This document shows positions 30,874-41,870 of a DNA stretch of 64,000 nt, one piece after another. The stretch's first letter is position 1. Each line of letters starts with the position of its first letter. Position numbers and translations under genes: made by a program. Below the pieces are notes generated by a model, which saw only the letters and a list, made by a program, of their open reading frames with translations, did no database searches and was not told where the DNA came from. Source of the DNA: Raffaelea ambrosiae (taxonomy: Eukaryota > Ascomycota > Sordariomycetes > Ophiostomatales > Ophiostomataceae); assembly GCA_002778195.1 (NCBI GenBank), contig PCDI01000002.1, positions 1,633,628 to 1,697,627 on the forward strand. Reading direction: 5' to 3'.

Positions 30874-32480
30874 CTAATCCGTCTTCCCTTCGTAACGGTC
30901 CAGCCACTGCACAATCTTGGCCTCCGTGTCCGCCCGCTTCTTTGCCTTTTGCTCGTCCGACAGGCGCTTCAGCATCATCGGCTGCGCCAGCGGAAAGGGG
31001 CAGAGCAGGCCTTCCAGTTCTTGGAGCGCCTGCACCTTCTCGACGCCGGCAATGTCGCTGGGCCGAATGGCGCCCGCCCGGCGCAAGGCGTCGTCCCAGA
31101 TCTTGGCCATCTCCCACGTGCGCTGGATCGCCTCGCTCGTCTGGCCCTCCTCGGGCTGGGGAGGCGCGGTGCCAAAGTTGCCGGACAGAATCAGGGGCTG
31201 CAAAGGGCCGACTCTCTCGCGGATGCCGCCGCCGATGTCCCCGAGGCCGGACAGAAACTCCTCGACGGGGTGCGAGATGCTGGCCCAGTCAAAGTCGATG
31301 AGGCCCGTGATCGTGTTGGTCGTGGGATCGTAGAGCATGTTGTTGGTTGCTGTCCTCTGTATTAGGATCGTATCCGTAGCCACAAGAGGACTTGCCTCGA
31401 CCACTGTAAAAAGAATAAAACAAAAAAGGAGCCTTCTGCTTGTGTCATATTTCGGAACCTACTCAGATCGCCGTGCACCAGCACCTTGTGGTGGATGTCG
31501 ACGCCCTCCAGCACCCGCTCGACGCCCCCCGACGAGAGAAAGGAGGCGAGACGCGCGCACAGGCCGCCCGGTGTCCAGCCTTGCAGGAGTGCACTCTGGG
31601 CGGCATCGTTCAGCTGGAGCGCCAGTTTGGACTTCCAAACATCGGCATACGTGGCAAAGGGGCCGTCGGGCAGCAGCACCATGGGCCCGCTCTCCAGAAC
31701 GGCCTGACTGCTTACAGGCGTCGTTCCAGCCGAGGAGGCGCCATCCTTGTCGGCCAGCGTGAGCCCGCCAAAGTGCGACGCCCGCGCCGGGATGGCGGCC
31801 CCCTGGAGCGCCGCCAACACGGGCGCCAGCTGCTCGCTGACGGCCCGGAAGGCGTCGAGGCTCAGCGTCGGCACGTGGGCGTCCAGGTCCTCGCCGGCCT
31901 TGCACTCGCACAGCGACCAGCCAAAGGTGCTCTCGTCCTCGGCCACGCCCGGCACAAACCGACAGGGCGCCCAGGCATACGCGGCCGGCACAATGGACGC
32001 GGCGAGGCCCTTGGCCGCCAGCGACTGGCGCGCCAGGTGCTGCGCGGCGACATCGTTCTCCACGCGGTTGGCGTTGTTCAGGCCCTCGGCCTGGGGGTTG
32101 CTCAGACGGACGACCACCGTCGAGACGCCCTCCTCGGCCGGCGGCAGCGAGGTGCAGGCCTGCGAGACAGCTTGAAAGTGGCTCGGCCGAGCGGGCTCGG
32201 CCAGGTCGACCTTGTACAGAAAGTTGTTGAAGGGAAAGGGACAATGGTCCACATAGGCCAGAGGCGTGACAGAGGATGACTGGTAGGAAAAGAAAAAAAA
32301 AGGGGGGGAGGAGTGAGCCCATTGAGCTCTACTTAAGGTTCTCTTTTTTCATTTCTTCTTTTTCTCGGAGGCACCCTGGCGCGAACCTACCTTGAGTCCA
32401 TACTGGTCCAGGATCTTCTGCACCACGTCCAGACGGCGCTGGAACCCTTCCTCGTTGATGTTGACAGACTTGACAGACAT
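30874..32480 (-). CDS. Aminoglycoside-phosphotransferase (APH)-family kinase-like protein
   Basis: Exons 32480-32391, 32279-31463 and 31349-30874; 460 residues. The first exon encodes MSVKSVNINEEGFQRRLD..., and the join gives LKSSSVTPLAYVDHCPFPFNN. Catalytic loop HGDLTTNNML (His299, Asp301, Asn306) and metal-binding GLIDFDWASISHP fit APH/choline-kinase-like folds, widespread in fungi with unknown small-molecule targets. VVVRLSNP near residue 70 matches the ATP-binding strand. The last intron has a second acceptor 54 bp upstream with a much better pyrimidine tract; using it would insert 18 residues within the catalytic loop. It is not an antibiotic-resistance gene as far as can be seen. Confidence 0.85.
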
Positions 32481-33835
32481 GATTGGTTATGGGGGGTGAA
32501 GATGATGCGATGAAGAATCAACAATCAAAAATCAATGCAAGTTCAAGTTTGCTTCTGCCTCATCTTTCGATTCTCGCGGGAACGTCGCCCTTTTATACCC
32601 ATATGATTGCATGAGCAGCGGTGAAACCAGCCAGCCATGGTCCTTGCTCAGCCAGAGACAGCATAGTACCCAGTTGTTGAGGTGTGTTTATGTGTTTGGT
32701 GATAGCTGCCTGATGGAGTTGAGCGCTCCGCGTCTTCAAAGAGGAAATGCAGAAACGGGCACCATCAGCCAATCAGGTGTGTCCTGGAATGGCACGGATA
32801 CTGGCTGGTTGCTGTAGATCGGCCTCGGAACGGTGTATCGTAGACGCCTACCATTGCCCTTTATAAGAGGCATCTGTACGGCACAGTCGACAGAGAAAGA
32901 CAACGGCTCGGTTGTGCGCTGAAGTTGGCATTTTTCCGGGCGCTCTCGTATTAGCCATACACTAGTATAATTGTGCGCTTCCACCACCTTCCTCTTACGA
33001 CAAAACAGGCCCGCCAGTCTTCCATTCTGGGTACTGATTATCCCCGAGACCCCAGCCACACAGTCCGGGCAAAAAAGCATAACAGATCAGGAGATCCACG
33101 GCAGCGAATGTTCAAGCATTATCAAGAAACAGGTATACTTAAAATTGGGCACGTATATCTGCGAGTAGTAGCTGTGGTATCTATAAATCACATGAGTGAA
33201 AGGCGTAACCGCCCGAGGAAAAAACTCGAGCACAAAATCAACAAACATCCATGTGATGTCTTGTTTATAAGAGTTTATAATGTCTCATTTATACCACATA
33301 TTAACTCAAACCGGTCAATGGGCGACTGGCCGTGCAATCTTGCCGGCTGTGCTTCAATGCCAGTGGCACAAGTATGATAGAGGCAGTCAACCAAACTGAC
33401 CGCATTGTCCCCATAAACTAGGTTCTCGTCCGCAATGGCCTCTATCCAGTCAAGCACGGAGTGGTCTTGGGATCTTAACCTGAGCAGCATTGTCCTCGGC
33501 CCGCTATAGAACGATTCCCAGTCAACACATCGGCGGTCTTGAGCATCTTTGATGGAAAGACGTTTGTTCATGACGATCTGCAAAGCTAACGAGTATCTGA
33601 ACAGCCGGCACACACAAAAGTCGTCCAAAGGAAAAGGGAAAAAAAAAAATCAACCAGGCTTTCAAGGCTATGCCAGCTGTGACAAACCACCCGTAGGTAC
33701 GCTCTAAACTCCCGGCCCCCATCTCAAAATCAATGGATATCGATCACGCGTTCCCTGCTCCTTTTTTCCCCTTGTTTTCCCCCTTTTTCCCCCCTTCCCT
33801 CCCACACGTTCCAAAGTTCGCTTCGTCGAGCCAAT
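32481..33835. other. Intergenic with an orphan minus-strand ORF
   Basis: About 1.35 kb. A minus-strand frame from 33571 (ATG of MNKRLSIKDAQDRR) to 33275 has coding-like composition and contains VLDWIEAIADENLVYGDN. It matches nothing I recognise and could be a fragment of a lost gene. The rest is AT-rich and featureless. Confidence 0.4.
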
Positions 33836-36434
33836 CTACGCATTCGCGGCACACAAATCTTTGTACCGGCCGACAATCTGCTGGATCATCCGGCCAATCT
33901 TCTTGGCCGCGGCAAACTTGTTGCTCAGCAGGTCAAACAGCTGCATGGCCGACTCGAGGTCGTCAATGGCCTTGGTCTCGCGCAAAAAGGCGCGCAGGTC
34001 GTCCGGCTGGGCGGTGACGGCGTAGACGAGCGAGAGCGCGGCCGTGAAGACGGACAGCAGGTTCAGCCAGTTGTAGGCCAGGCGCTGCTGGCGGTGCATG
34101 TTGATGGCCTGGCGGATGGACATGGCTGCGGCGTGGGCGAGCAGCTTGACGCGCGCGCGGTCGAGCGTCGGGTACAGCGGCGAGGGCCGGTAGAGCATGG
34201 CCAGATGCGTATAGAAGTTGAAATCGAACCAGCTGCTGCTCAGATGCGGCACGGTCGGGTGGATGTCGGGCAGCGGGAAGGGCATGTTGCGGCGCCACTC
34301 GACCAGCTCGCGGTGCAGCTCGCGGATGATGGCCTGGCGCTGCTCGTCGGACTTGACGCGGCTGGCGCGGCTCTGGGAGTAGACCTTGGTGGCGATCTTG
34401 CTGGCGATGCGGCGGAGGGCGAGGATGTGGAGGGGGACGGACATGAGCGAGGGCTCGAGCAGGGTGTTGTTGTGCGGCTGGATGCCGTGGATCTTGATGT
34501 CTTCTTCGTTGGCGTCGGCAAAGGGCTGGAGGAGAGGGCACGCGTGGTCATGGAGATTAGCCTTTGGCGCCCAGGCCAGTGTGCAGCATGTCTTCTCTCT
34601 CGGGTAGAGTCTTACCGAGACGTCAATGTCGTCGTCGTGGAGGGCAAAGGGGCGACCCAAGGCCATGGAGGCGACTCTGGGGAGTTGGGTCAGCGGGATG
34701 TGCGTCCTCTCCGTCGAGATGTGGGGTCGTATACGAGCCGGCCTACCTGTCCATCATGTAGATGGAAAAGAAGAGTTTCTTGCGCCGTTGTGCCGTGTCA
34801 ACAGGAAGAGACTCGTAGGTCGAGGCTGTGTGGAGGCCCATGCCGACGGCCATTCGGGCCGCCAAGCCAATAAGGAACCAAGTGTCTGGAGAGTTAGTGA
34901 GATGGAAGAGAGAGAGAGAGAGAAAGAGAGCGAGGGAGAGCAACTGTTGAACGCACTTGGTCCTAATTGGCTGAAGAAGGAGTAGGATACTTGCAGCATA
35001 AGAGCTTCGAGGGCAGCCTGGGTGTGTGTCAGTGTCTGCCTGCCGGAAAGAAGATGCGGCCAGCCCGTCAGCAACAACAGGGACCCACCATGTCGCCAAA
35101 CTCAAAGGCGGCCTCGAAATAGGACATGGCCTTGTTGTAGTAGAGCATCGGCTCCGACTCCTCGGAGAGCATGACGGAGCACTGGGCCGTGGAGCCTATG
35201 GCGAGCACCATCCACACGCGGAACATGGCGAGCGGGTACTGGGGCAGGGCGTGCTGGGACAGCTGGGGGTCCAGGCGGATCTGCTCGAGCGTGACCATGA
35301 ACTCGCCGCGGTGGATGATGGGATAGAGGGTGTGGTTGTGGGCAAAGTAGAACTCGACAATCTCCTGCAGGTGCTTGTCGTCGGGGAAGGTGACGTTGGC
35401 CAGGATGTCGTCGGGCTCGGTCAGGTCGGCCAGCGGCAGGATGCCAAAGGTGGTCGGATAGCAGGCCAGCGAGTTCTCAAACGTGTTGAAGATGGAGTTG
35501 AGGGCGTCGGACGGCGAGGCAAAGTCAAAGAGGGGCCGGTCGTCGATGCCGGGGCCGATGCCACTGGGGCCGTGGCCGGGGCCGTGGCCGGCGGCCCCCC
35601 CGTCATTGTCGGGGTCGGTGGAGAAGACAAAGTCGGCCCGGTCGGGCGACAGCCGGCGCAGGACGGTCTGGGTGAGGCGGGCAAAGGAGAAGCCGGACGA
35701 CGAGCCCAGGTAGCGCTCGGCCGTGGCCTCGAGCGACAGGAACTTGAGCTCGTCGAAAAGCGAGCCAGACGGCGCGGACGAGGAGGACGCGGCCACCGGG
35801 CCGAACACGTGCATGTGGCTGCCGGCCGTGGTGATGGTGGCGGACGCGGGGGCGGCGGGGTGGGGGACGACGATGCTGTCTGTGCCCCCTGGCGTGGGTT
35901 GTTGTTGTTGTTGTTGTTGTTGCTGTTGTTGCTGCTGTGGGTGCTGTGGGTGCGGTGTCCCTTGCTGCGGGCCGCCCAGCTCACTGGGTACGACGGTGCC
36001 TGCATCGCTCATGCGCTGGTCCCCCTGGCTGGGGGTGGCTGCAAAAGCCAGGGCTTTTTCCAGTTCGCGGACCCGGTTCTCGAGACCCTGGACGAAGCTG
36101 GGGGAAGGTTGGTTAACATGGGTGGCTGAGGGGGGGGGTGGATGAGATGGACGGGGTGGATGAGATTGACGAGGTGGATGAGATGAGAGATGAGAGGTGA
36201 GATGTGATGAGAAGGGAGCAAGGAAACAGGAACCCATCCACGCAGGGCTACCTACGCCACAGGATACGATCCGACCTGGCGGTCATCGTCCAGGAAGCTA
36301 CAGTTGATGTTGGACGACTTGCAGTTGCCGCACTGGGGCAGGGTGCGGTCGCATCTCTTCTTGCGGCGGTAGCAGCGCTGGCACGAGGTGCGCGCCTTGG
36401 CAGCTGTGAAGCGCACAGGGCCGGGGCTGGACAT
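33836..36434 (-). CDS. Zn2Cys6 transcription factor with Fungal_trans domain
   Basis: Six exons: 36434-36256, 36097-35089, 35017-34957, 34885-34747, 34676-34616, 34525-33836; 712 residues, phases all close. Zinc cluster CQRCYRRKKRCDRTLPQCGN... with Cys18, 21, 28, 35, 38, 45 (C-X2-C-X6-C-X6-C-X2-C-X6-C). It is followed by a linker and short coiled coil FVQGLENRVRELEKAL. A polyglutamine run of about 13 lies in a Pro/Gln-rich linker. The middle domain contains PIIHRGEFMVTLEQIRLD, LIGLAARMAVGMGLH and FFSIYMMDRVASMALGRP, the hallmark of fungal-specific transcription factor domains. Nuclear regulator; target unknown. It is centrally placed among the catabolic genes, so a pathway role is possible but unproven. 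Confidence 0.93.
35898..35937 (-). repeat. CAG/CAA repeat coding for polyglutamine
   Basis: About 13 consecutive CAA/CAG codons within the Zn2Cys6 regulator. Mixed codons reduce but do not remove slippage. Confidence 0.9.
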
Positions 36435-37379
36435 GGTTGTGCACAGGCCCCGGGGTCGTTGTTCCAGGGCGGTGTTCCAGTGCGGTGTTCCAGTGCGGCT
36501 CTCTCTGTGCCTGCAAGACGATAGGCAGTGTCGATTGTTCCTTGGCGGAGTCGATCGGATGGGCCGCAGACGAGTTGTCCGATGGCGACACGGGGGGTTT
36601 ATCTACAAAGAAAGACGATGCGTCCGACCGGAAGGGCCACAGGGGGGGGAGGGTTTGCACATGGCCCGCCTAGATAACTGCTGCGCTGGACTGGGTCGAA
36701 GAAGGGTCAGGACGGAGTTTCATGGAGAATCCTCGGCCAGTGAGCGTGCTCAAGATACAAACCCAGGCTTGCGCAATAGCCGAAGGGTAGCATAGATGGG
36801 GGGGGGAGGAGGAGGCGAGCTCGAAACGAGAAGGGGGCGTTCCAACGCTGGCGAGCGGCAGTCGTGGCGACCTTGGGGCGTGGACAGCCCAGCCAGGGGC
36901 TTAGGCTGCCCTGTAGCCGGCAGGCACCGGCTTGCGCCAGCCAGGGCGAGCCAGGGCAGGCCATGGGCTTGTTTCTTATCAGTGACGGCGGGAGATCAGC
37001 AGCGCTGCGGAGTATTTTATCAGTGGGAAGACGCCGTAGATAGGACGGCGCAGGCCAATGGGAGCGCGATCATTATCAAAGAGTCACAGAATCCAGTCAG
37101 AGCCCGCCGCCATCGCTCGTCCACTTGCCCGGATCCACTGGGCCCGGCGTGTCGCTCGCGGAGACTCCAGACAGGGGACGAAGAAAGAGGATACCAAAAT
37201 GTGCTCAGCGACTAAAACCTTTGACTAAACGGGCCTCGAAACTAAGAGGTTGCACGATACTGAAGATAAACCGACCACGAAGAAGCGGCAGCGTGTGGAC
37301 GCGTCTTCGCGCGGTCGAGGCTCGGAAGGCCTCGTGGCACCCGCGGAAGACGGTCCGCGGCCTGGGATTGTTCTGCTGA
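36435..37379. other. Region upstream of the Zn2Cys6 regulator
   Basis: 945 bp between the start of the regulator and the stop of the MetX-like gene, both on the minus strand. Repeated GTTCCAG(T/G)GCGGT motifs occur near 36460-36495. No gene supported. Confidence 0.5.
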
Positions 37380-38471
37380 CTACTCTAGCTTCGGCCCAGG
37401 CCCTGGCTCCCCCCGCAGGAACGCGCCCACCGTCTTGTCGATCCAGGCCGTGTCCTGGCGGCTGGCGCCCGAGCCGGCGACGTGGCCCCAGACCGACGGG
37501 ATCACGGCCAGGGTGCCGTCCCGGAGCCAGGCCACCTCGCGCTGGCTGGCCTCCCAGCGGAAGTACTGGTCCGTCTGGCTGGGCAGCAGGAGGACCCGGG
37601 CCGTGATGCGGCCCAGCGCCTGCGCCAGCGAGGCGTCGCCGTGGCAGCGCGTGACGTCGCCGCGCTGCCACGTGCCCAGCATGGCCAGCAGGTCGTCCGC
37701 GTCCCAGCCGTCGTAGTTGGACCCTGTCGCCGCCGCGTCCCAGGCCGCCAGCGAGGCGAAGCCCATCGCGCGGTAGAGCCCCTGCTCGAACCACGCGGCG
37801 CTCGTCAGCCACGCCGAGTAGGCCTTGCCAAAGGCGTGGATCCCGCGGACGGGCCGGGGGGCGGGGCCGGCGCCCGCGGCCTTGGCCGCCTGGTAGGCCA
37901 CGTAGTCCACCGCGTTCTCCAGGGCGCAGCGTGGGCCCTCCAGGAATTGGATGTTGTGCGGGCTCGTGCGCGCGGCCGAGCAGACGACGACGGCGTGCCG
38001 GGCAAACCCGGGGTGCTGCACGCACCAGTGGTACGCCGTCTGGCCGCCCATGGAGAAGCCCATCAGGACGTCGACGCCCGCGAGCCCCAGGTGCTGCGTC
38101 AGCAGGGCGTGCTGGGCCCGCACGCCGTCCCCGTAGCTGACCGTCGCCGGGAAGCCCGGCGTGTTGGACGGGCTCGACGACTCGCCGTTGCCAAACAGCG
38201 CCACCACCACGATGCGGTAGCCCCGGAGGGCGCCGTCGGCGAGCGTCAGCGTGTTGTGGATGCGGCCGCGGTAGCAGGTGAAGACGACGGCCGTCGGGGG
38301 GCGCGGGGCGCCAGCCGGGCCCGTCTTCGTCTCCTCCTCCTCCTCTTTTTCCGGCGTCGGCCCCGAATCGTAGTACGCCACCTGCACGTCGGGCAGCTGG
38401 GTCCCGTCTTCGAACGAGAAGTCCCGCAGGTGGAAGTGCTGCACCGGGCGCGTCGTGGTGGTCGTGGCCAT
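37380..38471 (-). CDS. Alpha/beta hydrolase, homoserine O-acetyltransferase-like
   Basis: Single exon, 363 residues. MetX-type features: DVQVAYYDSG near the N-terminus (the 'xVAYxTxG' strand), nucleophile elbow GFSMGGQTAYHW with Ser140, an acidic residue in LLLPSQTDQYF, and a late His in PSVWGHVAGSG. In true MetX enzymes Ser-Asp-His transfer an acetyl or succinyl group to homoserine. Fungal paralogues of this length are common and of unproven activity. An EKEEEEET acidic insert lies around residues 40-50. It is divergent from the RidA-like gene. Confidence 0.85.
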   Translation of the reverse strand: MATTTTTRPVQHFHLRDFSFEDGTQLPDVQVAYYDSGPTPEKEEEEETKTGPAGAPRPPTAVVFTCYRGRIHNTLTLADGALRGYRIVVVALFGNGESSSPSNTPGFPATVSYGDGVRAQHALLTQHLGLAGVDVLMGFSMGGQTAYHWCVQHPGFARHAVVVCSAARTSPHNIQFLEGPRCALENAVDYVAYQAAKAAGAGPAPRPVRGIHAFGKAYSAWLTSAAWFEQGLYRAMGFASLAAWDAAATGSNYDGWDADDLLAMLGTWQRGDVTRCHGDASLAQALGRITARVLLLPSQTDQYFRWEASQREVAWLRDGTLAVIPSVWGHVAGSGASRQDTAWIDKTVGAFLRGEPGPGPKLE

Positions 38472-39276
38472 GGCGGGAGGGTGTCCGTGCCGGTGTCCGT
38501 GCCGGTCTCTGTGGTAGATGCGTGCAGGGTATGATCAGGGGCAAGGACAAGCGCGGGTGTTAGTGCCGGCCAGGCCCAACCAGATAGAGACTGGCCTCCA
38601 CTTCCTTAAATTGTGCCAGCTGTCGGCCTGTCCGACGGGCAGCAGTCCACCCTCCACGATGGGCCGCCCCGATAGCACCTTTCTGGTCATTTGTCGACTT
38701 TCCCCCGCTTCGTCTGCACGTCTTTGGTTATCATGGATCACGGCGGGCCATACGGGGCCACCCGGGAAGACGCCTGTGCGCGTGCTCCTCGGCTCCTCGG
38801 TGCCATCGACCAGGGCCCCAGGCGCGAGCCCTGCGGCGGTTCCAGGGAGCTGGGCCACGTGGGACAACCCTGTGCGCGCGATCGGATGGAGACAAAGAGG
38901 GTCGTCTGGGCACGTCCATGCTCCCCAGGAGTGGCAGCGGACTGTCGGGCTGGCCTCGGCAAGGGATCTCGTGTACGCATCCCTGCGACAACGGTAGGGG
39001 CGGCCGAGCCGACGCGCAGGCCTGTCCGACTTACCCCCCAAGACGCCAGTCCAGCATCGTCGATGGAGACGCGGACCACACAGCCCATGCTGTGCGGAGT
39101 GCTTGAAATACCAGTCCGTAGTTGCGACAGCCATCGTCTGATTCTAGAGAAATTGGCACGAAAACAGCCAAGGCAAGCCACGAATCACTCGATCACCAAG
39201 ACATTCATCGCACAGGGCCCCGTGCACCCTCGTTTCTTATCTCTCCCGCCCCCCCTCTCCTCTCCTCACAGCCAAC
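38472..39276. promoter_or_regulatory. Divergent promoter region of MetX-like and RidA-like genes
   Basis: 805 bp between the two start codons. No gene seen. Confidence 0.5.
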
Positions 39277-39750
39277 ATGGCCTACGTCAACGGCGAGCCC
39301 TTCCTGCTCAACCCGGATGCCCCCAAGGGCCCCTACCACTACCCCCATGCCCGCATCGCGCCGGCCAGCGCGGGCGCCACGCACAAGACCATCTACGTGT
39401 CGGGCATCGCGGCCGTCGACCCCGTCACCGGCAAGGTGGCGGGCGTGACCGAGCACGCCGACGGCACCTTCACCACCGACATCCGGGCCCAGACCGCGGC
39501 CGTGCTCAAGACCATTGACACCATCATCCAGGGCGCCTCCCACGGCAAGGGCGGCGTCGCCAACGTCATCGACGCCGTCGTCTACATCACCGACATGGCG
39601 ACCCAGTACGCCGGCATGAACGAGGAGTGGAACAAGGTCTTTGTCGACCGCGAGACCGCCCCGGCACGGGCCACCATTGGCGTCAAGGAGCTGCCGAGCC
39701 CGCAGTTCGTGGTCGAGGTCAAGGCGGTGGCCGTGGTGGCGATAGAATAG
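39277..39750 (+). CDS. RidA/YjgF/YER057c/UK114-family protein
   Basis: 157 residues, single exon. Family features: PYHYPHARIAPASAG at the start, KTIYVSGIAAVDPVTGKV, TAAVLKTIDTIIQGA, VIDAVVYITDMA and the Arg-containing segment PARATIGVKELPSPQ near the C-terminus. RidA proteins hydrolyse reactive enamine/imine intermediates, and some paralogues are aminomuconate-type deaminases in aromatic catabolism. The conserved Arg suggests imine deaminase activity is possible. The length, longer than the typical 130 residues, fits the aminomuconate-deaminase-like subgroup (inference). Confidence 0.9.
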   Translation: MAYVNGEPFLLNPDAPKGPYHYPHARIAPASAGATHKTIYVSGIAAVDPVTGKVAGVTEHADGTFTTDIRAQTAAVLKTIDTIIQGASHGKGGVANVIDAVVYITDMATQYAGMNEEWNKVFVDRETAPARATIGVKELPSPQFVVEVKAVAVVAIE

Positions 39751-39820
39751 GACTCGAAATGAATCAAATGCCATAGAAAGCCTTGGTTTTGCTTCTGCTC
39801 CCTTTTTTCCTTTGCATGGA

Positions 39821-40022
39821 TAGGACCGTTGATTGTGAACCGTCTATGAACTCGAATGAATAGGACGATCGTGATGACCCTCTGTGAAAATAGGATTGAT
39901 CGTGATGACCGTCTATGAACATAGGATCGATCGTGATGACCGTCTATGAAAATAGAATTGATCGTGATGACCGTCTAGGAAAATAGGTTCGATCGATGAC
40001 CGTCTATGAACTCGGGCGAAAA
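39821..40022 (+). repeat. 31-bp minisatellite, about six units
   Basis: Units start at 39821, 39861, 39891, 39922, 39953 and 39984, each beginning TAG(G/A) and containing GATCGTGATGACC followed by CTATGAAAA or close variants. The first and last units are longer and both contain GTCTATGAACTCG. It lies between the convergent RidA-like and amidase genes, likely in 3' transcribed sequence. Confidence 0.92.
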
Positions 40023-40088
40023 TAGTAAAGGGGCTTGGATGGTTTCGAACACGCCATGGAACATGCGGATGCATCGACCTCGAGACAT

Positions 40089-41870
40089 CTACCGCTTCTC
40101 CACCTTGGCCCGGCCCTCCTCCAGCAGAGCGGCCGCCATCAGCACCGTCTCGTCCTCCCACCGCCGCCCCACAATCTGCATGCCCACCGGCAGCGGCACC
40201 TCCGGGTGCTCTGGCGGCACTAGCATCCCGCACGGCGCGTTCATCGCCGGGTGGCCCGTCACGTTGAACGGACACGTGTTGCTCGTCAGCCCAATGGCCA
40301 CGTCGAGCTTCTCGAGGATGGACGTCGGGGTGCCGTCGGCCTTGGTGGCGGCCGGGTGCGGCATCGCCAGCGTCGGCGCGCACGGCGTCACCAGCACGTC
40401 CACGCTCTGCAGGGCCTGGTCGTAGGCGGCCCGCAGCGCAAACACCCGGCGGTGGGCCTTGGCCTCCAGCGCGGCCATGTTGCGCGTCTGGGCCAGCGCG
40501 CCGCTCAGCACAATGTTCACCACCGCTGGGTTGCCCGCGGTGAACCGCGCGTAGTTGTCCTGCCGGGGCGGGAACTGCGGCGCCAGGTGCGGCGCCAGGA
40601 ACGACAGGTGCCCCGACGGCTTGCCCTGGCACAGCCACTCGGCCATGGACGGCCGCGTCGCCGCCGTCCAGATCACGGGCGCCTCCGTGTGCAGCGGCAC
40701 CGACACGTCCACGACCGCGGCGCCGGCCGCCGCAAAGTACGTCCGCGCCGCGTGCAGCACCGTGTCGCGGACGTTGGCCGCCACGCTGGGCAGGCCAAAC
40801 GCCTCGGTCAGCACGCCCACCCGGAGGGGCCGCCGCGGCGCCTGCGGAGACGCCTGCGGAGACGCCTGCCGAAACGCGGCCAGCCGCGCCGGGTAGTCCG
40901 GGACCTGGTCGACCGTGGGCGACTCGGGCGTCATGCGCGCGTCGAGCCCGTCGTAGCCGGCGATCGCCTGCAGCAGCGCGGCCACGTCCTCGAGCGTCGA
41001 CGCAATCGGGCCCACGTGGTCGATCATCGGCGTCATCGACGCCGCCCCCGTGTAGGGCACCAGCCCAAACGTCGGCTTCAGCCCGTAGAGGCCGCAGTAC
41101 GACGCCGGGATCCGGATCGAGCCCGCCTGGTCGCCGCCCAGCGCCAGCTCCACCGTCTCCCCCAGGCCCGGGTCCGACAGCGCGCGCGCCGCCACCAGCG
41201 CGCACGACCCGCTGCTGCTGCCGCCCGACGTGTAGCCGTGCAGCCGCGGGTGGTGCACGGGGCCCGACGCCGACGTCCACGACAGCGGCGACGCGCAAAA
41301 GTTCTCGCACGTCGACGACCCCTTGATCACCGCGCCCGCCGACAGCACGCGCGCCACGACCGTGGCGTCGATGGGCGACACCGGCACCGCCTGCCCCTCC
41401 GCGGCGAGCACCTGCGGGAACGTGCCCAGCGTCGTCGGCAGCCCGCCGACACAGATGTTGTCCTTGATGGCCACGGACCGCCCGGCCAGCCGCCCGCTCG
41501 TGGGCGTCGCCGCCCGGAGCTCGCAGCGGTGGCTCCACGCGTTCATCGGGTTGTCCCGGGCCGCCAGCTTCCAGAACGTCCGCGGGCCGCCGGCCACCTC
41601 CTGCGGCTGCAGCGCCGGGTGGATGTAGTCGGGGGCCGCGTCGACGGACTGCATCACGGCCTCGAACGACTTGAGCAGCAGCAGGTAGTCCTCCGCATCC
41701 TTGTCCGCGGTGATCTCGAAGCCGAGGCCGGCTGCCAGGCCGCGGACATCGTCGATGCGGAGGCGGGATCTGAGACGTGTCAGTCTATGAGCAGGAGGGC
41801 ATCGACACCCCCCCCCCGACACGAGGGGACACACTCACTCGGCATCTGTGGCGAGGGACACGATCGACAT
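40089..41870 (-). CDS. Amidase signature (AS) family hydrolase
   Basis: Exons 41870-41839 and 41769-40089; intron GTGAGT...TCTCAG; 570 residues. The start is the ATG of MSIVSLATDAE, the only one that joins in phase. Ser-cisSer-Lys triad: Lys113 in SVAIKDNICVGG, cis-Ser about 196 in SGGSSSGS, nucleophile Ser228 in GGDQAGSIRIPAS. Amidases of this class release ammonia from carboxamides; the exact substrate is unknown. A PQASPQAP repeat lies in the linker near residue 315. It is divergent from an SDR. Long antisense frames on the plus strand are shadows of its GC-rich codons. Confidence 0.93.
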
